Numbered from the stretch's first letter, positions 45,298-53,647 are shown. The stretch is DNA of 64,000 nt from Actinophytocola sp035634895 (GCF_035634895.1 NZ_DASQCC010000064.1:11014-75013); one strand, 5' to 3'. Made by a program: numbers and translations. Notes: generated from the letters alone by a model not told the origin.

Positions 45298-46441
45298 GCA
45301 GGCTCGCGACGGTGAGACGGGCGGCGGCGAACTCGGTGCCCGCGAGGAGGTCTGGGAGCCCCGTGACCGTCCACTGTGGCTCGTCGCGGCGGTCGAGCCA
45401 GCCGTGGAGGCGGTCCAGTGCGTCCCCGGACTCGGTCCGGCCGACGCCGGCGAGCAGCCACCGAAGCGACCGGGACCGGCGAACCCTGCTGGCCCAGCGC
45501 CGCAACGGCTCCTGGGGCGCGGTGCCGTCCAGGGCCTGGTCCCGGAGGCGCTGAGCGGTGGTGGCGGCGTCGACCCAGCCGGCGAGGGCGAGCAGGCGGG
45601 CACTGGCGTCGAGCCGGCGGGCGACCGGGTGTGCTGCCCAGAAGGAGTCGTGGGTGCCGTCGAGCACCTCGACGGTGGCGTCCTGGATGACGTCGCCCTG
45701 GAGTCTGGTGTGGACGATGAGACCCGGCGGCCACAGGGGAAGCGCGGGGCCGAGGGGGACGTGCAGCTGGTCGAGCATGAGCCCGTCACGGTCGGGAGCA
45801 CGGTCGGCCATGGGCACACCGCCGGGCGACGCCATGCCGGCCATGTGATGGTCGTGTCCGCCGTGGCTCGGCTGCCCGCCGCCGTGCTCGTGTCCGTCAT
45901 GGCCGGAAGCGTCGCCTTGCTCGTGTCCGCCGTGGCTCGGCTGCCCGTCGCCGTGCTCGTGTCCGCCGTGGCCGGAGGCGTCGCCGTGGTGGGAGTGGCC
46001 GGCAGGCTGGGAACCGTGGGCGGCATGAGGGTGATCGGCGGCATCGTGGCTGGGGCCGCCGCAGCCGGCGTGCTCTTCGTGGCCGGTTTGACTTGTCGCG
46101 GCGTGGGCGTGCTCCGGCGCCCCGGCGGGCTGGGCCTGCCGGCGCTGCTCATCCGCGTCGTGGAGCAGCTCCAGCGCGGCCGCCAGCGCGCCCGGCACCG
46201 CCGCGCTCACCGCCACGTCCACCCGCACCCGCGGCGCCGGAACCGTCCGCCACACCCGGGTCGCGTACGGCTCCAGGCCCCCGCCCGCCACCACCAGCAT
46301 GTTCGCCTCCGCCGGGTTGAGCGCCAGCCGCCAACCCCGCTCCCGCGCGTACCGCTCCGCCGCCACCCGCGCCCCCGTGCCGCCCGGCGCCGTCACCACC
46401 AGCAGGCTCGGCCGGGTGTGCCGCAGCAGCCACGACGTCAC
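45290..46441 (-). CDS. NuoB-like protein with histidine-rich insert, in place of nuoB-nuoG
   Basis: Protein of 383 residues. Residues 1-95 resemble the Rossmann-like NuoB fold (RPSLLVVTAPGGTGARVAAERYA, ANMLVVAGGGLEPYATRVWRTVPAP) but have no Cys for an iron-sulfur cluster. Residues 111-199 contain about 23 His with Gly, Asp and Ser and a single Cys, including a 23-residue tandem duplication. Residues 220-375 (LMLDQLHVPLGPALPLWPPGL, then helical) weakly recall a NuoD-like or other hydrophilic subunit; this is tentative. GTG at 46441 overlaps the nuoA stop (GTGA) and it overlaps nuoH. It could be a metal-binding cap that links the membrane arm to another electron or ion source. Function not known. 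Confidence 0.7.
   Translation of the reverse strand: MTSWLLRHTRPSLLVVTAPGGTGARVAAERYARERGWRLALNPAEANMLVVAGGGLEPYATRVWRTVPAPRVRVDVAVSAAVPGALAAALELLHDADEQRRQAQPAGAPEHAHAATSQTGHEEHAGCGGPSHDAADHPHAAHGSQPAGHSHHGDASGHGGHEHGDGQPSHGGHEQGDASGHDGHEHGGGQPSHGGHDHHMAGMASPGGVPMADRAPDRDGLMLDQLHVPLGPALPLWPPGLIVHTRLQGDVIQDATVEVLDGTHDSFWAAHPVARRLDASARLLALAGWVDAATTAQRLRDQALDGTAPQEPLRRWASRVRRSRSLRWLLAGVGRTESGDALDRLHGWLDRRDEPQWTVTGLPDLLAGTEFAAARLTVASLHG
45848..45985 (-). repeat. Tandem 69-bp coding duplication (His-rich)
   Basis: Two adjacent 69-base copies encode residues 153-175 and 176-198 of the NuoB-like protein. Each protein copy begins GDASGH and contains GQPSHGGH; they differ at only a few residues. The in-frame near-identity indicates a recent slippage or unequal-crossover expansion. 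Confidence 0.8.
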
Positions 46442-46767
46442 GCCCACCGCAGCGCACCCTCCCGCCACGCATACGCGACGCCGGCGAACAGGATGCCCAG
46501 GAACACGAACATCTCCACTACCGCGGTCGTCCCCTCCTCGGCCACGACGAGGGTCCACGGGTACATGAACACCATCTCCATGTCGAACGCCAGGAACACC
46601 ATCGTCACCGTGTACCAGCGGACATGGAAGCGGGACACCGCATGCTCGGTCGGCTCGTGGCCGGACAGGAACGGTCGCACGTCCGCCACCCGGCCCAGCC
46701 GCACCAGCAACGCGACGCCGTACGCCGCCCCGGCCAGCAGGAGCGCCGCGACCGCCAGCACGAGCAT
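46438..46767 (-). CDS. nuoA: NADH-quinone oxidoreductase subunit A
   Basis: Three-helix subunit of 109 residues. Conserved blocks FLSGHEPTEHAVSRFHVRWYTVTMVFLAFDMEMVFMYPWTLV and MFVFLGILFAGVAYAWREGALRW in pattern, with the DMEMVFMYPW box. The usual YECG is replaced by SGHEP. ATG at 46767 with GGAGGAGG. First gene of the operon. Confidence 0.91.
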   Translation of the reverse strand: MLVLAVAALLLAGAAYGVALLVRLGRVADVRPFLSGHEPTEHAVSRFHVRWYTVTMVFLAFDMEMVFMYPWTLVVAEEGTTAVVEMFVFLGILFAGVAYAWREGALRWA

Positions 46768-46847
46768 GCCCCACCTCCTCCGAATACCCGGTGGGGGTAA
46801 AGCTACCTCGTCGGCCGGCCGATCGCGTGGAAGGACACCCGGCCCGG

Positions 46848-47186
46848 CTACTTCCCGCGACCGCGCCGGAGCAGGCGGCTGCCGACGAACAGCCCGGCCA
46901 CCGCGACCGCCCCGACCGTCGCGATGATGCGGTTGACGTCGATGGCGGGCTGCCACCAGACCTCGCCGTTCTTGATCACGTACGCGCCGACCGGCCTGGC
47001 GATCAGTCCCAGACCGCCGCCCTCACCTCTGCGGCCCTGCTTGTCGTCGCCGTTTCCGCCGCCGCCGCCACCGGCTATCTGGGCCGCCGGGATCACGGTC
47101 ACGCCGTCCTTCTCGACGGGCTCGCCGAACACCATCTTGGCGTCGAACGAGTCGCGGGCGCGGGCCAGCAGGTTCTCGATCTTCAT
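46848..47186 (-). CDS. GerW (YtfJ) family protein
   Basis: Protein of 112 residues: MKIENLLARARDSFDAKMVFGEPVEKDGVTVIPAAQIAGGGGGG is the GerW domain with its Gly-rich loop, then GLGLIARPVGAYVIKNGEVWWQPAIDVNR, and a C-terminal transmembrane helix IATVGAVAVAGLFVGSRLL followed by basic residues. ATG at 47186 is favoured over 47222. The family was named for spore germination in Bacillus but is widespread in non-endospore actinobacteria; function there is unknown. Confidence 0.87.
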   Translation of the reverse strand: MKIENLLARARDSFDAKMVFGEPVEKDGVTVIPAAQIAGGGGGGNGDDKQGRRGEGGGLGLIARPVGAYVIKNGEVWWQPAIDVNRIIATVGAVAVAGLFVGSRLLRRGRGK

Positions 47187-47235
47187 CGTCGCTCCCCATG
47201 TCCGGTCTGGTGCGACAACCATCCCATGATCGCGG

Positions 47236-47829
47236 CTACCGCACGGGACCGGTCAGGCGGTGATGTTCGGCGACGGTCGCGACCGCGTAGCCGCCTCCGC
47301 CGGCGATGGCCAGTAGCCAGAACAGGTTCGGGGTGCCGAGGGTCAGGGCGAGGGTGGAGATCAGGGCTAGCCAGGTGCCGAGGCAGTAGTGCACGAGGTT
47401 GCGCCGCGCGATGCCCTCACCGAGGTAGAGCAGGCCGACTACGAGACCCGAGCCGGTGGGCCAGAGCACGGTCTGGAGCTCCGGCGCGTCGGCGATGGCG
47501 GTGAGGCCGGTGATGGCGAGGAAGAGGGCGGCGAACCCGCTGATCCAGGACAGGCCGAGGAGTTTCCCCGTCAGCACACCGGACCTGTCGGCGCCGCGCT
47601 GGGCGCGGGCGGCCGCGCGGGTGGCGAGCACGGTGCCGGCGGCGAGGCCGGCGCCGAGCAACGCCGGGGGCAGCCAGCCGGGCAGGGCGACCAACGGGTC
47701 GGCGCTCCGGGAGATGGCGGTGCTGCCGTGCCCGAGTACGTAGGCGAGGCCGAAGCTGAGGTAGGCGCCACGGTTGTCGACCTCGCCGACACGGGCGGCG
47801 GCGGGGGCGGGGAGCGCGAGTGTGGTCAC
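47236..47829 (-). CDS. Membrane protein of unknown function
   Basis: Protein of 197 residues with about six hydrophobic helices: YLSFGLAYVLGHGSTAI, PGWLPPALLGAGLAAG, LLGLSWISGFAALFLAI, LWPTGSGLVVGLLYLGEGIARRN and a final pair ending GGGYAVATVAEHH. I do not recognise a specific family. It lies 56 bases downstream of the medium-chain reductase gene on the same strand and may share its transcript. Confidence 0.7.
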   Translation of the reverse strand: MTTLALPAPAAARVGEVDNRGAYLSFGLAYVLGHGSTAISRSADPLVALPGWLPPALLGAGLAAGTVLATRAAARAQRGADRSGVLTGKLLGLSWISGFAALFLAITGLTAIADAPELQTVLWPTGSGLVVGLLYLGEGIARRNLVHYCLGTWLALISTLALTLGTPNLFWLLAIAGGGGYAVATVAEHHRLTGPVR

Positions 47830-47885
47830 GGCAGGTTCCTCCGGAAGCGTCAGTGAGATGGCGGGGCGTCAGGGAGTAGGGGGAG

Positions 47886-48935
47886 TCAGGAAACCGGCTG
47901 CGGGACGATGATGACCTTGCCCGCGACGGTGCGTGACTCGGCCAGCGCGAGGGCGGCCCCGGCGTCGGTCAGCGGGAACTCCGCGGCGACCTGTGGGGTG
48001 AGTACGCCGGCGGCGACCAGCGCCAGCACCTGGGTGAGGTCCTCGTTCAGCCGGGCGCGGAAGGTGTCCAGGCGGCGCTTGCCGGCCCAGAAGTTGTAGA
48101 AGTGGGCGTTCCTGCCGTTCGGCAGGTAGTGCCATGCCAGCAGGCGGACGAACGACCTGAGGACCGGCAGGCGCGAGTTGCCGTCGTCGTCCTTGGTGGC
48201 CGCGGTGCCGTAGGACACGAGCGTCCCGCCGCGGCGCAGCAGCCGCCACGAGTCCTTCAGTCCGGCGCCGCCGACGTGGTCGAACACCGCGTCGACGCCG
48301 TCCGGCGCGAGCTCGCGGATGCGTTGGTACAGGTGCGGGTCTCGGTAGTCGACCGGGGTGGCGCCCAGTTCACGGACCAGGTCGTGGTGTCGCGGCGAGG
48401 CCGTGCCGAGCACGGTGATCCCGGCGTGGCGGGCCAGCTGGGTGAGGGTCGAGCCGACGCCGCCGTTGGCGCCGAGCACCACGATCGTCCCGCCCGCGGG
48501 CACGCGGGCGGTGCGGTGCAGCATCTGCCAGGCCGTGATCCCGTTGACCACCACGGTCTCCGCGGCGGCCGCCGACACGTCGTCAGGCACGGGGACCAGG
48601 TCGGCGGCGTCGAGCAGCAGGGCACTGGCCCAGCCGCCGACCTTGGTGACGGCGGCGTACCGGCGGCCCACCATGCCGGTGTCGACGTCCGGGCCGACGG
48701 CGGTCACGGTGCCGACCACGTCGTAGCCGGGCACGAACGGGAAGGCCGGCTGGTCGTAGTACTTGCCGCGCCGCATCTGCTGTTCGGCGAACGAGACGCC
48801 CGTGGCGTCCATCCTCAGTACGACCTGGCCCGCGGCGGGAGCGGGGAGCTCGCGGGTGCGGACCCGCAGGCCGCTCGCCTCGACCTTGCCCGGCAGGACG
48901 ATCTCGGTGGCGTGGGTGACAACGCTGCTGTTCAT
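47886..48935 (-). CDS. Medium-chain reductase, zinc-binding dehydrogenase/quinone oxidoreductase family
   Basis: NADPH-dependent oxidoreductase of 349 residues. GroES-like part with GVSFAEQQMRRGKYYDQPAFPFVPGYDVVGTVTAVG, nucleotide site VVLGANGGVGSTLTQLAR near residue 155, and AVFDHVGGAGLKDSWRLLRRGG. The catalytic-zinc residues are absent, as in quinone oxidoreductase-type members. It is divergent from a TetR gene with three TTAC-N4-GTAA sites between them, which indicates induction by a ligand of that regulator. Confidence 0.88.
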   Translation of the reverse strand: MNSSVVTHATEIVLPGKVEASGLRVRTRELPAPAAGQVVLRMDATGVSFAEQQMRRGKYYDQPAFPFVPGYDVVGTVTAVGPDVDTGMVGRRYAAVTKVGGWASALLLDAADLVPVPDDVSAAAAETVVVNGITAWQMLHRTARVPAGGTIVVLGANGGVGSTLTQLARHAGITVLGTASPRHHDLVRELGATPVDYRDPHLYQRIRELAPDGVDAVFDHVGGAGLKDSWRLLRRGGTLVSYGTAATKDDDGNSRLPVLRSFVRLLAWHYLPNGRNAHFYNFWAGKRRLDTFRARLNEDLTQVLALVAAGVLTPQVAAEFPLTDAGAALALAESRTVAGKVIIVPQPVS

Positions 48936-48962
48936 TGGCTGTGCTCCTGGGTCCCTGTTTGG

Positions 48963-49019
48963 TTACGCCAGTAAGGTTACGCATGTAAGTTTAAGTGAGG
49001 CAAGAGCTAACGCATGTAA
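48963..49019. promoter_or_regulatory. Three TTAC-N4-GTAA operator-like sites
   Basis: TTACGCCAGTAA (48963-48974), TTACGCATGTAA (48977-48988) and TAACGCATGTAA (49008-49019) lie in the 108-base spacer between the divergent reductase and TetR genes. Each is a near-palindrome with TTAC/GTAA arms. A further GATGTAAG lies just before the TetR start. Probable binding sites of the adjacent TetR protein. Confidence 0.6.
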
Positions 49020-49043
49020 GTTTTGTGATGTAAGCTCACGGGC

Positions 49044-49679
49044 ATGGCAGACAGGACGGCGACCACCCGTACCCGCAACCGGCGTGGGGAGGGTGCCCGG
49101 CTGCGCGACGAGATCGTGGCCGCCGCGGTCGAGCTGCTCGACGAGACCGGCGACGAGGGCGCCATCACCCTGCGCTCCGTCGCCCGCCGCGCGGGGATCG
49201 CCGCGCCCTCGATCTACCGACACTTCCCCGACCAGCCGGCCATCATGCTGGCCGTCGTGCGCCAGGCGTTCGCCGAGCTGACGGCACTGCTACGCGACGA
49301 GGTGGCGGCCGCCGGCGACGATCCCCGGCGACGGCTCTTCGCCGGCTGCCACGCCTACCTGCGCTACGCCGAGGAACATCCGCAGCGGTACCGCCTCATG
49401 TTCGGCGGCCTCTGGATGCCCTCGCTGAACGACACGTCCGTGACCAGGGACGACGTGGCCACCCTCGGTGACGCCTGCATCGAGCTGCTCACCGGGACAC
49501 TGGACGGCTGCGTCACCGCCGGCCTCGCCACCAGCGCCGACCTGCACACGGACACCATCGCGCTGTGGCTGGGCCTGCACGGGCTGGCCCACCAGCGAGC
49601 GTCGACCGTGGCCTTCCCGTGGCCACCTGACATCGCCGACCACATCATCACCACGTTGGCACACCTCAGGGACGCATGA
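49044..49679 (+). CDS. TetR/AcrR family transcriptional regulator
   Basis: Repressor of 211 residues. Helix-turn-helix RLRDEIVAAAVELLDETGDEGAITLRSVARRAGIAAPSIYRHFPDQPAIMLAVV in pattern, then the TetR_C_33/WHG-type ligand domain with YLRYAEEHPQRYRLMFGG. ATG at 49044. Divergent from the medium-chain reductase it probably represses together with itself. The ligand is likely a small electrophile or quinone, by analogy only. Confidence 0.9.
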   Translation: MADRTATTRTRNRRGEGARLRDEIVAAAVELLDETGDEGAITLRSVARRAGIAAPSIYRHFPDQPAIMLAVVRQAFAELTALLRDEVAAAGDDPRRRLFAGCHAYLRYAEEHPQRYRLMFGGLWMPSLNDTSVTRDDVATLGDACIELLTGTLDGCVTAGLATSADLHTDTIALWLGLHGLAHQRASTVAFPWPPDIADHIITTLAHLRDA

Positions 49680-49761
49680 CCCCGTCCGCCGCACCCTCGG
49701 GTCATGGCCGTCGGTCCCACCGGCGGGAAGAATGACCGCGGACGTGGTCGAAGGAGGCGGT

Positions 49762-50754
49762 GTGGGCGCACGAGTTCTCATCACCGGGGGAGCGGGTTTC
49801 CTGGGTTCCCTGCTGGCGCGCCGGCTGCTGGCCGCGCCGGTCGCGCTGGGCGGCGGGACGGCCGAGCGGCTCGACGAGCTGGTTCTGGTCGACCTCGCCG
49901 CGCCGTCGGCCGACCTCGCCTCGGCCGACGGCGTCCGGCCTCTCACCGGTGAGCTGGCGTCCGTGCTCGCCGACGTGGGCGAGGTGGACGCGGTGTTCCA
50001 CCTCGCCGGGGTGGTCAGCGGCGCGGCGGAGGCGGACTTCGACCTCGGGATGCGGACCAACGTGGACGGCATGCGGGCGGTACTGGAGTACGGGCGGCGC
50101 CACCGGGTGCCGCCGGTGCTGGTGTACTCCAGCTCGGTGGCGGTGTTCGGCGCCGATCCCGCGCTCGGCCCGCTCGGCACGGTCGACGACGACACCCTGC
50201 CGCGGCCGCAGACCAGCTACGGCATCCAGAAGTTCGTCGGCGAGCAGCTCGTCGCCGACTACACGCGCAGGGGTTTCGTCCGCGGCCGTTCCGTGCGGTT
50301 GATGACGGTGTCCGTCCGGCCCGGCAAGCCCAACGCGGCGGCGTCCGGGTTCCTGTCCGGGATCGTCCGCGAACCGGTCGCCGGGCAGCCTGCGGTGTGC
50401 CCGGTGCCGCCGGACACACCCGTCGCACTGTCCTCGCCCCGCGCGACCCTGGCCGCGATCGTGCGAGCCGCGGAGCTCGACGACGAGACGTGGGGGAGCA
50501 GGACCGGGATGAACCTGCCCGGACTGTCCACCACCCCAAGGGAGATGGCGGCCGCGCTGGATCGTGTCGCCGGCGCGGGCACGAGCGACCTGATCGACTG
50601 GACCGTCGATCCCGCCATCGACGCCATGGTGCGCACCTGGCCCGCCGACGTCCGTGCCCGCCGCGCCGAACGACTGGGCCTCACGACCGAGAAGTCCTTC
50701 GACGACGTCGTGCGTGCCTATCTCACCGACCTGACACAGCCGGGGAGTTCCTGA
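49762..50754 (+). CDS. NAD-dependent epimerase/dehydratase, D-erythronate dehydrogenase-like
   Basis: Extended short-chain dehydrogenase of 330 residues. NAD site ITGGAGFLGS near the N-terminus, active-site Ser in VYSSSVAVFG and Tyr-Lys in SYGIQKFVGEQL. Sequence style (RLMTVSVRPGKPNAAASGFLSGIVREPVAG) matches DenD-type enzymes that oxidise four-carbon sugar acids. GTG at 49762 preceded by AAGGAGG; the frame stays open upstream to 49468 but overlaps the TetR gene. Kinase and isomerase partners of the erythronate pathway are not nearby, so the substrate is uncertain. Confidence 0.87.
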   Translation: MGARVLITGGAGFLGSLLARRLLAAPVALGGGTAERLDELVLVDLAAPSADLASADGVRPLTGELASVLADVGEVDAVFHLAGVVSGAAEADFDLGMRTNVDGMRAVLEYGRRHRVPPVLVYSSSVAVFGADPALGPLGTVDDDTLPRPQTSYGIQKFVGEQLVADYTRRGFVRGRSVRLMTVSVRPGKPNAAASGFLSGIVREPVAGQPAVCPVPPDTPVALSSPRATLAAIVRAAELDDETWGSRTGMNLPGLSTTPREMAAALDRVAGAGTSDLIDWTVDPAIDAMVRTWPADVRARRAERLGLTTEKSFDDVVRAYLTDLTQPGSS

Positions 50755-50835
50755 CTTCACGCCGGCCTCGACGGGCGCGGTTTCGCCGGCGCCCTCTCGC
50801 CCCGACCCGACCGGCCGCGCGATGATGGGCGGGAC

Positions 50836-51981
50836 ATGCCATCGACGAACAGCCGCTTGTTCCCGCTGTACGCGGCGGGGTTCGTGACGGCGTTCGGTGC
50901 GCACAGCATCGCCGCCAGCCTCGGTGGGTACACCGAGGCCGAACACGCCTCGCTGCTGACCCTCGGCGTGCTGCTGGCGGTCTACGACGGCGCCGAGGTG
51001 GTGCTGAAGCCGCTGTTCGGCTCACTGGCCGACCGCGTCGGCCCGCGGCCGGTGCTGCTCGGCGGGCTGCTCGCGTTCACCCTCGCGTCCGCGGTGTTCG
51101 TCGTCGCCGGCAACCCGGCGCTGGTCGGCGTCGCCCGGCTCGGACAGGGTGCGGGCGCCGCGGCGTTCTCCCCGGCCGCCGGCACCCTGGTCGCCCGGCT
51201 GTCCCCGAGCCGCCAACACGGCCGGGCGTTCGGCGGGTACGGGGCGTGGAAGGGTCTGGGCTACACCCTCGGGCCGCTCCTCGGCGGCATCCTGATCACC
51301 GTCGGCGGGTACACCCTGTTGTTCGCCACGCTGGCCGTGCTCGCACTGGCGGTCGCCGCCTGGGCCGGCCTTGCGGTGCCCGCGGTCCAGCCGCTGCCGC
51401 GAACCCGTCAGACCGTGCTGGACCTGGCCCGCCGCCTCACCACCGGCAGCTTCCTCCAGCCGACGCTCGCGCTGGCCGCCGCGACCGCCGCCCTCGCCGC
51501 GGGGGTCGGGTTCCTCCCGGTGGTCGGCGCCGGACACGGCGTCAAGCCCCTGCTGACCGGTGCGGCGGTGTCGGTGCTGGCCGCCTGCGCCACCGTGGTC
51601 CAGCCCTGGAGCGGCCGGGCTCGTGACGCCGGGCGCCTGCGGGACGGCGTCGGCATGGGTGCCGGCCTGTTCCTCGCCGCGGCGGGAACGGCGGTGGCCG
51701 TGGTGCTTCCCGGTGTCGGCGGCCTCGTCCTGGCCGCCGCCGCGATCGGCGCCGGCACCGGGCTCGCCACCCCGGTCGCGTTCGCCCACCTGGCCGCGGC
51801 CACACCCGTCGAGCGGCTCGGCCAGACCATGGGCGCGGCGGAGGTGGGCCGGGAGATCGGCGATGCCGGTGGCCCACTGCTGGTCGGCGCGATCGCCGCG
51901 ACGAGCACCCTCGGGCTGGGCCTGGGCGCGCTGGCCGTCCTCCTCACCGCGACCGCGGTGCTGGTGGCCATCCGGCCGTAG
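50836..51981 (+). CDS. MFS transporter
   Basis: Twelve-helix permease of 381 residues. Motif A after helix 2 reads GSLADRVGPRPVLLGG; helix 5 has LGPLLGGILI, as in drug-type exporters; QHGRAFGGYGAWKGLG and ERLGQTMGAAEVGREIGDAGGPLLVGAI are typical of DHA1 members. ATG at 50836. Follows the SDR gene by 81 bases. Substrate unknown. Confidence 0.87.
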   Translation: MPSTNSRLFPLYAAGFVTAFGAHSIAASLGGYTEAEHASLLTLGVLLAVYDGAEVVLKPLFGSLADRVGPRPVLLGGLLAFTLASAVFVVAGNPALVGVARLGQGAGAAAFSPAAGTLVARLSPSRQHGRAFGGYGAWKGLGYTLGPLLGGILITVGGYTLLFATLAVLALAVAAWAGLAVPAVQPLPRTRQTVLDLARRLTTGSFLQPTLALAAATAALAAGVGFLPVVGAGHGVKPLLTGAAVSVLAACATVVQPWSGRARDAGRLRDGVGMGAGLFLAAAGTAVAVVLPGVGGLVLAAAAIGAGTGLATPVAFAHLAAATPVERLGQTMGAAEVGREIGDAGGPLLVGAIAATSTLGLGLGALAVLLTATAVLVAIRP

Positions 51982-52057
51982 CGGGTTCTCACATTCGACC
52001 GGCGGCGAACGTCTTCGAGGCGAACGACGCCGAACGACGCCGAACGAAGGGGACACC

Positions 52058-52633
52058 GTGCACACGATCTTGCCGACACGGCTCGGGGAGCTGACCATTG
52101 TGCGGGACGGGGAGGCGATCGTGGGCCTGTACTTCCCGCACCACTGGTACCCGCCCGACCCGAGCACGTTCGGCCCACGCACCGAGGAAGGGTTCGGCGA
52201 GGTGGTGACGCAGCTCCAGGAGTACCTCGCCGGCGACCGGACGGAGTTCGACCTGCCGCTGGACCCCCGCGGCAGTGACCTGCGGCGCCGGGTGTGGCGC
52301 CTCGTCGCGGAGGTGCCGTTCGGGCAGACGACGACCTACGGCGACCTCGCCCGACGGCTCGGCCACGACCTCGACCCGCAGCAGGTCGGTGCGGCCGTCG
52401 GCCGCAACCCGCTGTGCATCCTCGTCCCGTGCCATCGGGTGGTCGGTAGCGGCGGCAAGCTCACCGGCTATGCCGGGGGACTGCGGCGCAAGCGGGCACT
52501 GCTGGATCTCGAGCAGCTCACGTTGCTGCCCCGCACCGACCCGGACCTCCAGTTCCAGCCTGATCAGCCGCGCACGTCAGCCGCGGCACCACCGCGGACA
52601 ACGGTCGATCCGGTCGTGGCGCAGCACTCATAG
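52058..52633 (+). CDS. ogt: Methylated-DNA-protein-cysteine methyltransferase
   Basis: DNA repair protein of 191 residues that transfers O6-alkyl groups to its own cysteine. Active site PCHRV with Cys125, helix RVWRLVAEVPFGQTTTYGDLARRLG, and GGKLTGYAGGLRRKRALLDLE; the Arg finger and Asn hinge region (VGRNPL) are present. N-terminal domain is short. GTG at 52058 preceded by AAGGGG; the frame extends upstream into the MFS gene. The last 30 residues are Pro-rich. A short 10-bp tandem repeat (CGAACGACGC) lies just upstream at about 52021-52046. Confidence 0.9.
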   Translation: MHTILPTRLGELTIVRDGEAIVGLYFPHHWYPPDPSTFGPRTEEGFGEVVTQLQEYLAGDRTEFDLPLDPRGSDLRRRVWRLVAEVPFGQTTTYGDLARRLGHDLDPQQVGAAVGRNPLCILVPCHRVVGSGGKLTGYAGGLRRKRALLDLEQLTLLPRTDPDLQFQPDQPRTSAAAPPRTTVDPVVAQHS

Positions 52634-52733
52634 CCACCTGGTGAGCCCGGCGGTCACCGCCGCGCCGGACGCGAGCGCGGCCAAGAACCCGTCCATGTCC
52701 GGAAGTTCGGCGGCCAGTGCTCCGGCGTGCTCG

Positions 52734-53594
52734 TCACCGGCTCTTGGCCGCGAAGATGTCGGCCGCGGCCGCCAGGGCGCGGCGTGACCGCGGTGGGTCC
52801 GCGAGGCTGATCGCGGCGTGGAGGATGTCGACGACCGCCAGGTGGGCCAGGCGGCTGCTCGACGGGGCCATGTGCAGGCCGAGGTCCGGTCCGCCGGCGA
52901 CGAGCAGTGCGGTGGCCCGCCCGGCGAGCGGGGACGACGCGAAGCTCGTGATCGCGACGACGCCGGCCCCGGCCTGCCGGGCGGCGTCGACGACGGACAG
53001 CGTCTCCTCGCTGCGGCCGCTGTGGCTGATCGCGACCAGCGTCGAGTCCGGCTTGAGCAACCGTGCCTGCAGCTGTGCGGTGCGTGCGTCGTGCGGGGCA
53101 CTGACGCGGCAGCCGATGGCGGTCCACCGGTAGGCGGCGTCGGCGGCGGGGGCGGCCGACGTGCCGACGCCGAACACGACGATGCTCTCGGCGCGGGTGA
53201 GCAGGTCGACGGCATGCCGCAGTGCGGACGGGTCGAGCGTCGCGCGGGTGGCGCCGATGCTGCTGGCGTGGCTGCCGAGCACCAGCTCGGTGATGTCGTC
53301 CACTGTGGACTCGGCGGTCAGCTCGTCCGGCGGTGCGGCGCCCGGCCGCAGCGCGAGATCCTGCACGAGCGCGCGTTTGAGCTCGCCGAACCCGTCGAAC
53401 CCCGCGGCACGGGCGGCCCGCACGATCGTCGCGGGCGAGACACCCGCCCGGTCCGCGACCTCGTTGGTGGTGGCCGCCTGTACGAACGCCGAGTCGGTCA
53501 GCACCAACCGCATCACCTTGGCGTCGCTCGGCCGCAGCCCGGGCAGCAGGGCGGCGATCGTCGCGTGCAGCCCGCCGGGGATGCCGGAAACCAT
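52734..53594 (-). CDS. MurR/RpiR family transcriptional regulator
   Basis: Regulator of 286 residues. N-terminal HTH_6 domain (residues 1-78: LRPSDAKVMRLVLTDSAFVQAATTNEVADRAGVSPATIVRAARAAGFDGFGELKRAL) and a SIS sugar-phosphate domain (about 120-255: ESIVVFGVGTSAAPAADAAYRW, LVAISHSGRSEETLSVVDAARQAGAGVVAIT). Divergent from an EamA transporter, with a palindrome in the 53-base gap touching its start. Probably senses a phosphosugar. About 100 bases after its stop hold no gene. Confidence 0.9.
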   Translation of the reverse strand: MVSGIPGGLHATIAALLPGLRPSDAKVMRLVLTDSAFVQAATTNEVADRAGVSPATIVRAARAAGFDGFGELKRALVQDLALRPGAAPPDELTAESTVDDITELVLGSHASSIGATRATLDPSALRHAVDLLTRAESIVVFGVGTSAAPAADAAYRWTAIGCRVSAPHDARTAQLQARLLKPDSTLVAISHSGRSEETLSVVDAARQAGAGVVAITSFASSPLAGRATALLVAGGPDLGLHMAPSSSRLAHLAVVDILHAAISLADPPRSRRALAAAADIFAAKSR

Positions 53595-53622
53595 GTTTCC
53601 GATGCTAGCATCGATTGGAAAC
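53595..53622. promoter_or_regulatory. Nested palindrome operator between RpiR and EamA genes
   Basis: Outer arms GTTTCC (53595-53600) and GGAAAC (53617-53622) enclose a perfect 12-bp palindrome GATGCTAGCATC (53601-53612). The site touches the RpiR start codon and lies 26 bases before the EamA start, so occupancy would affect both genes. Confidence 0.65.
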
Positions 53623-53647
53623 GGGATTTCTTCGTGGAGGGGGTGTC

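Noticed and set aside
52628..52733. Small gene after the RpiR stop
   Set aside because: A 27-codon GTG frame overlaps the stop but has no protein-like features.
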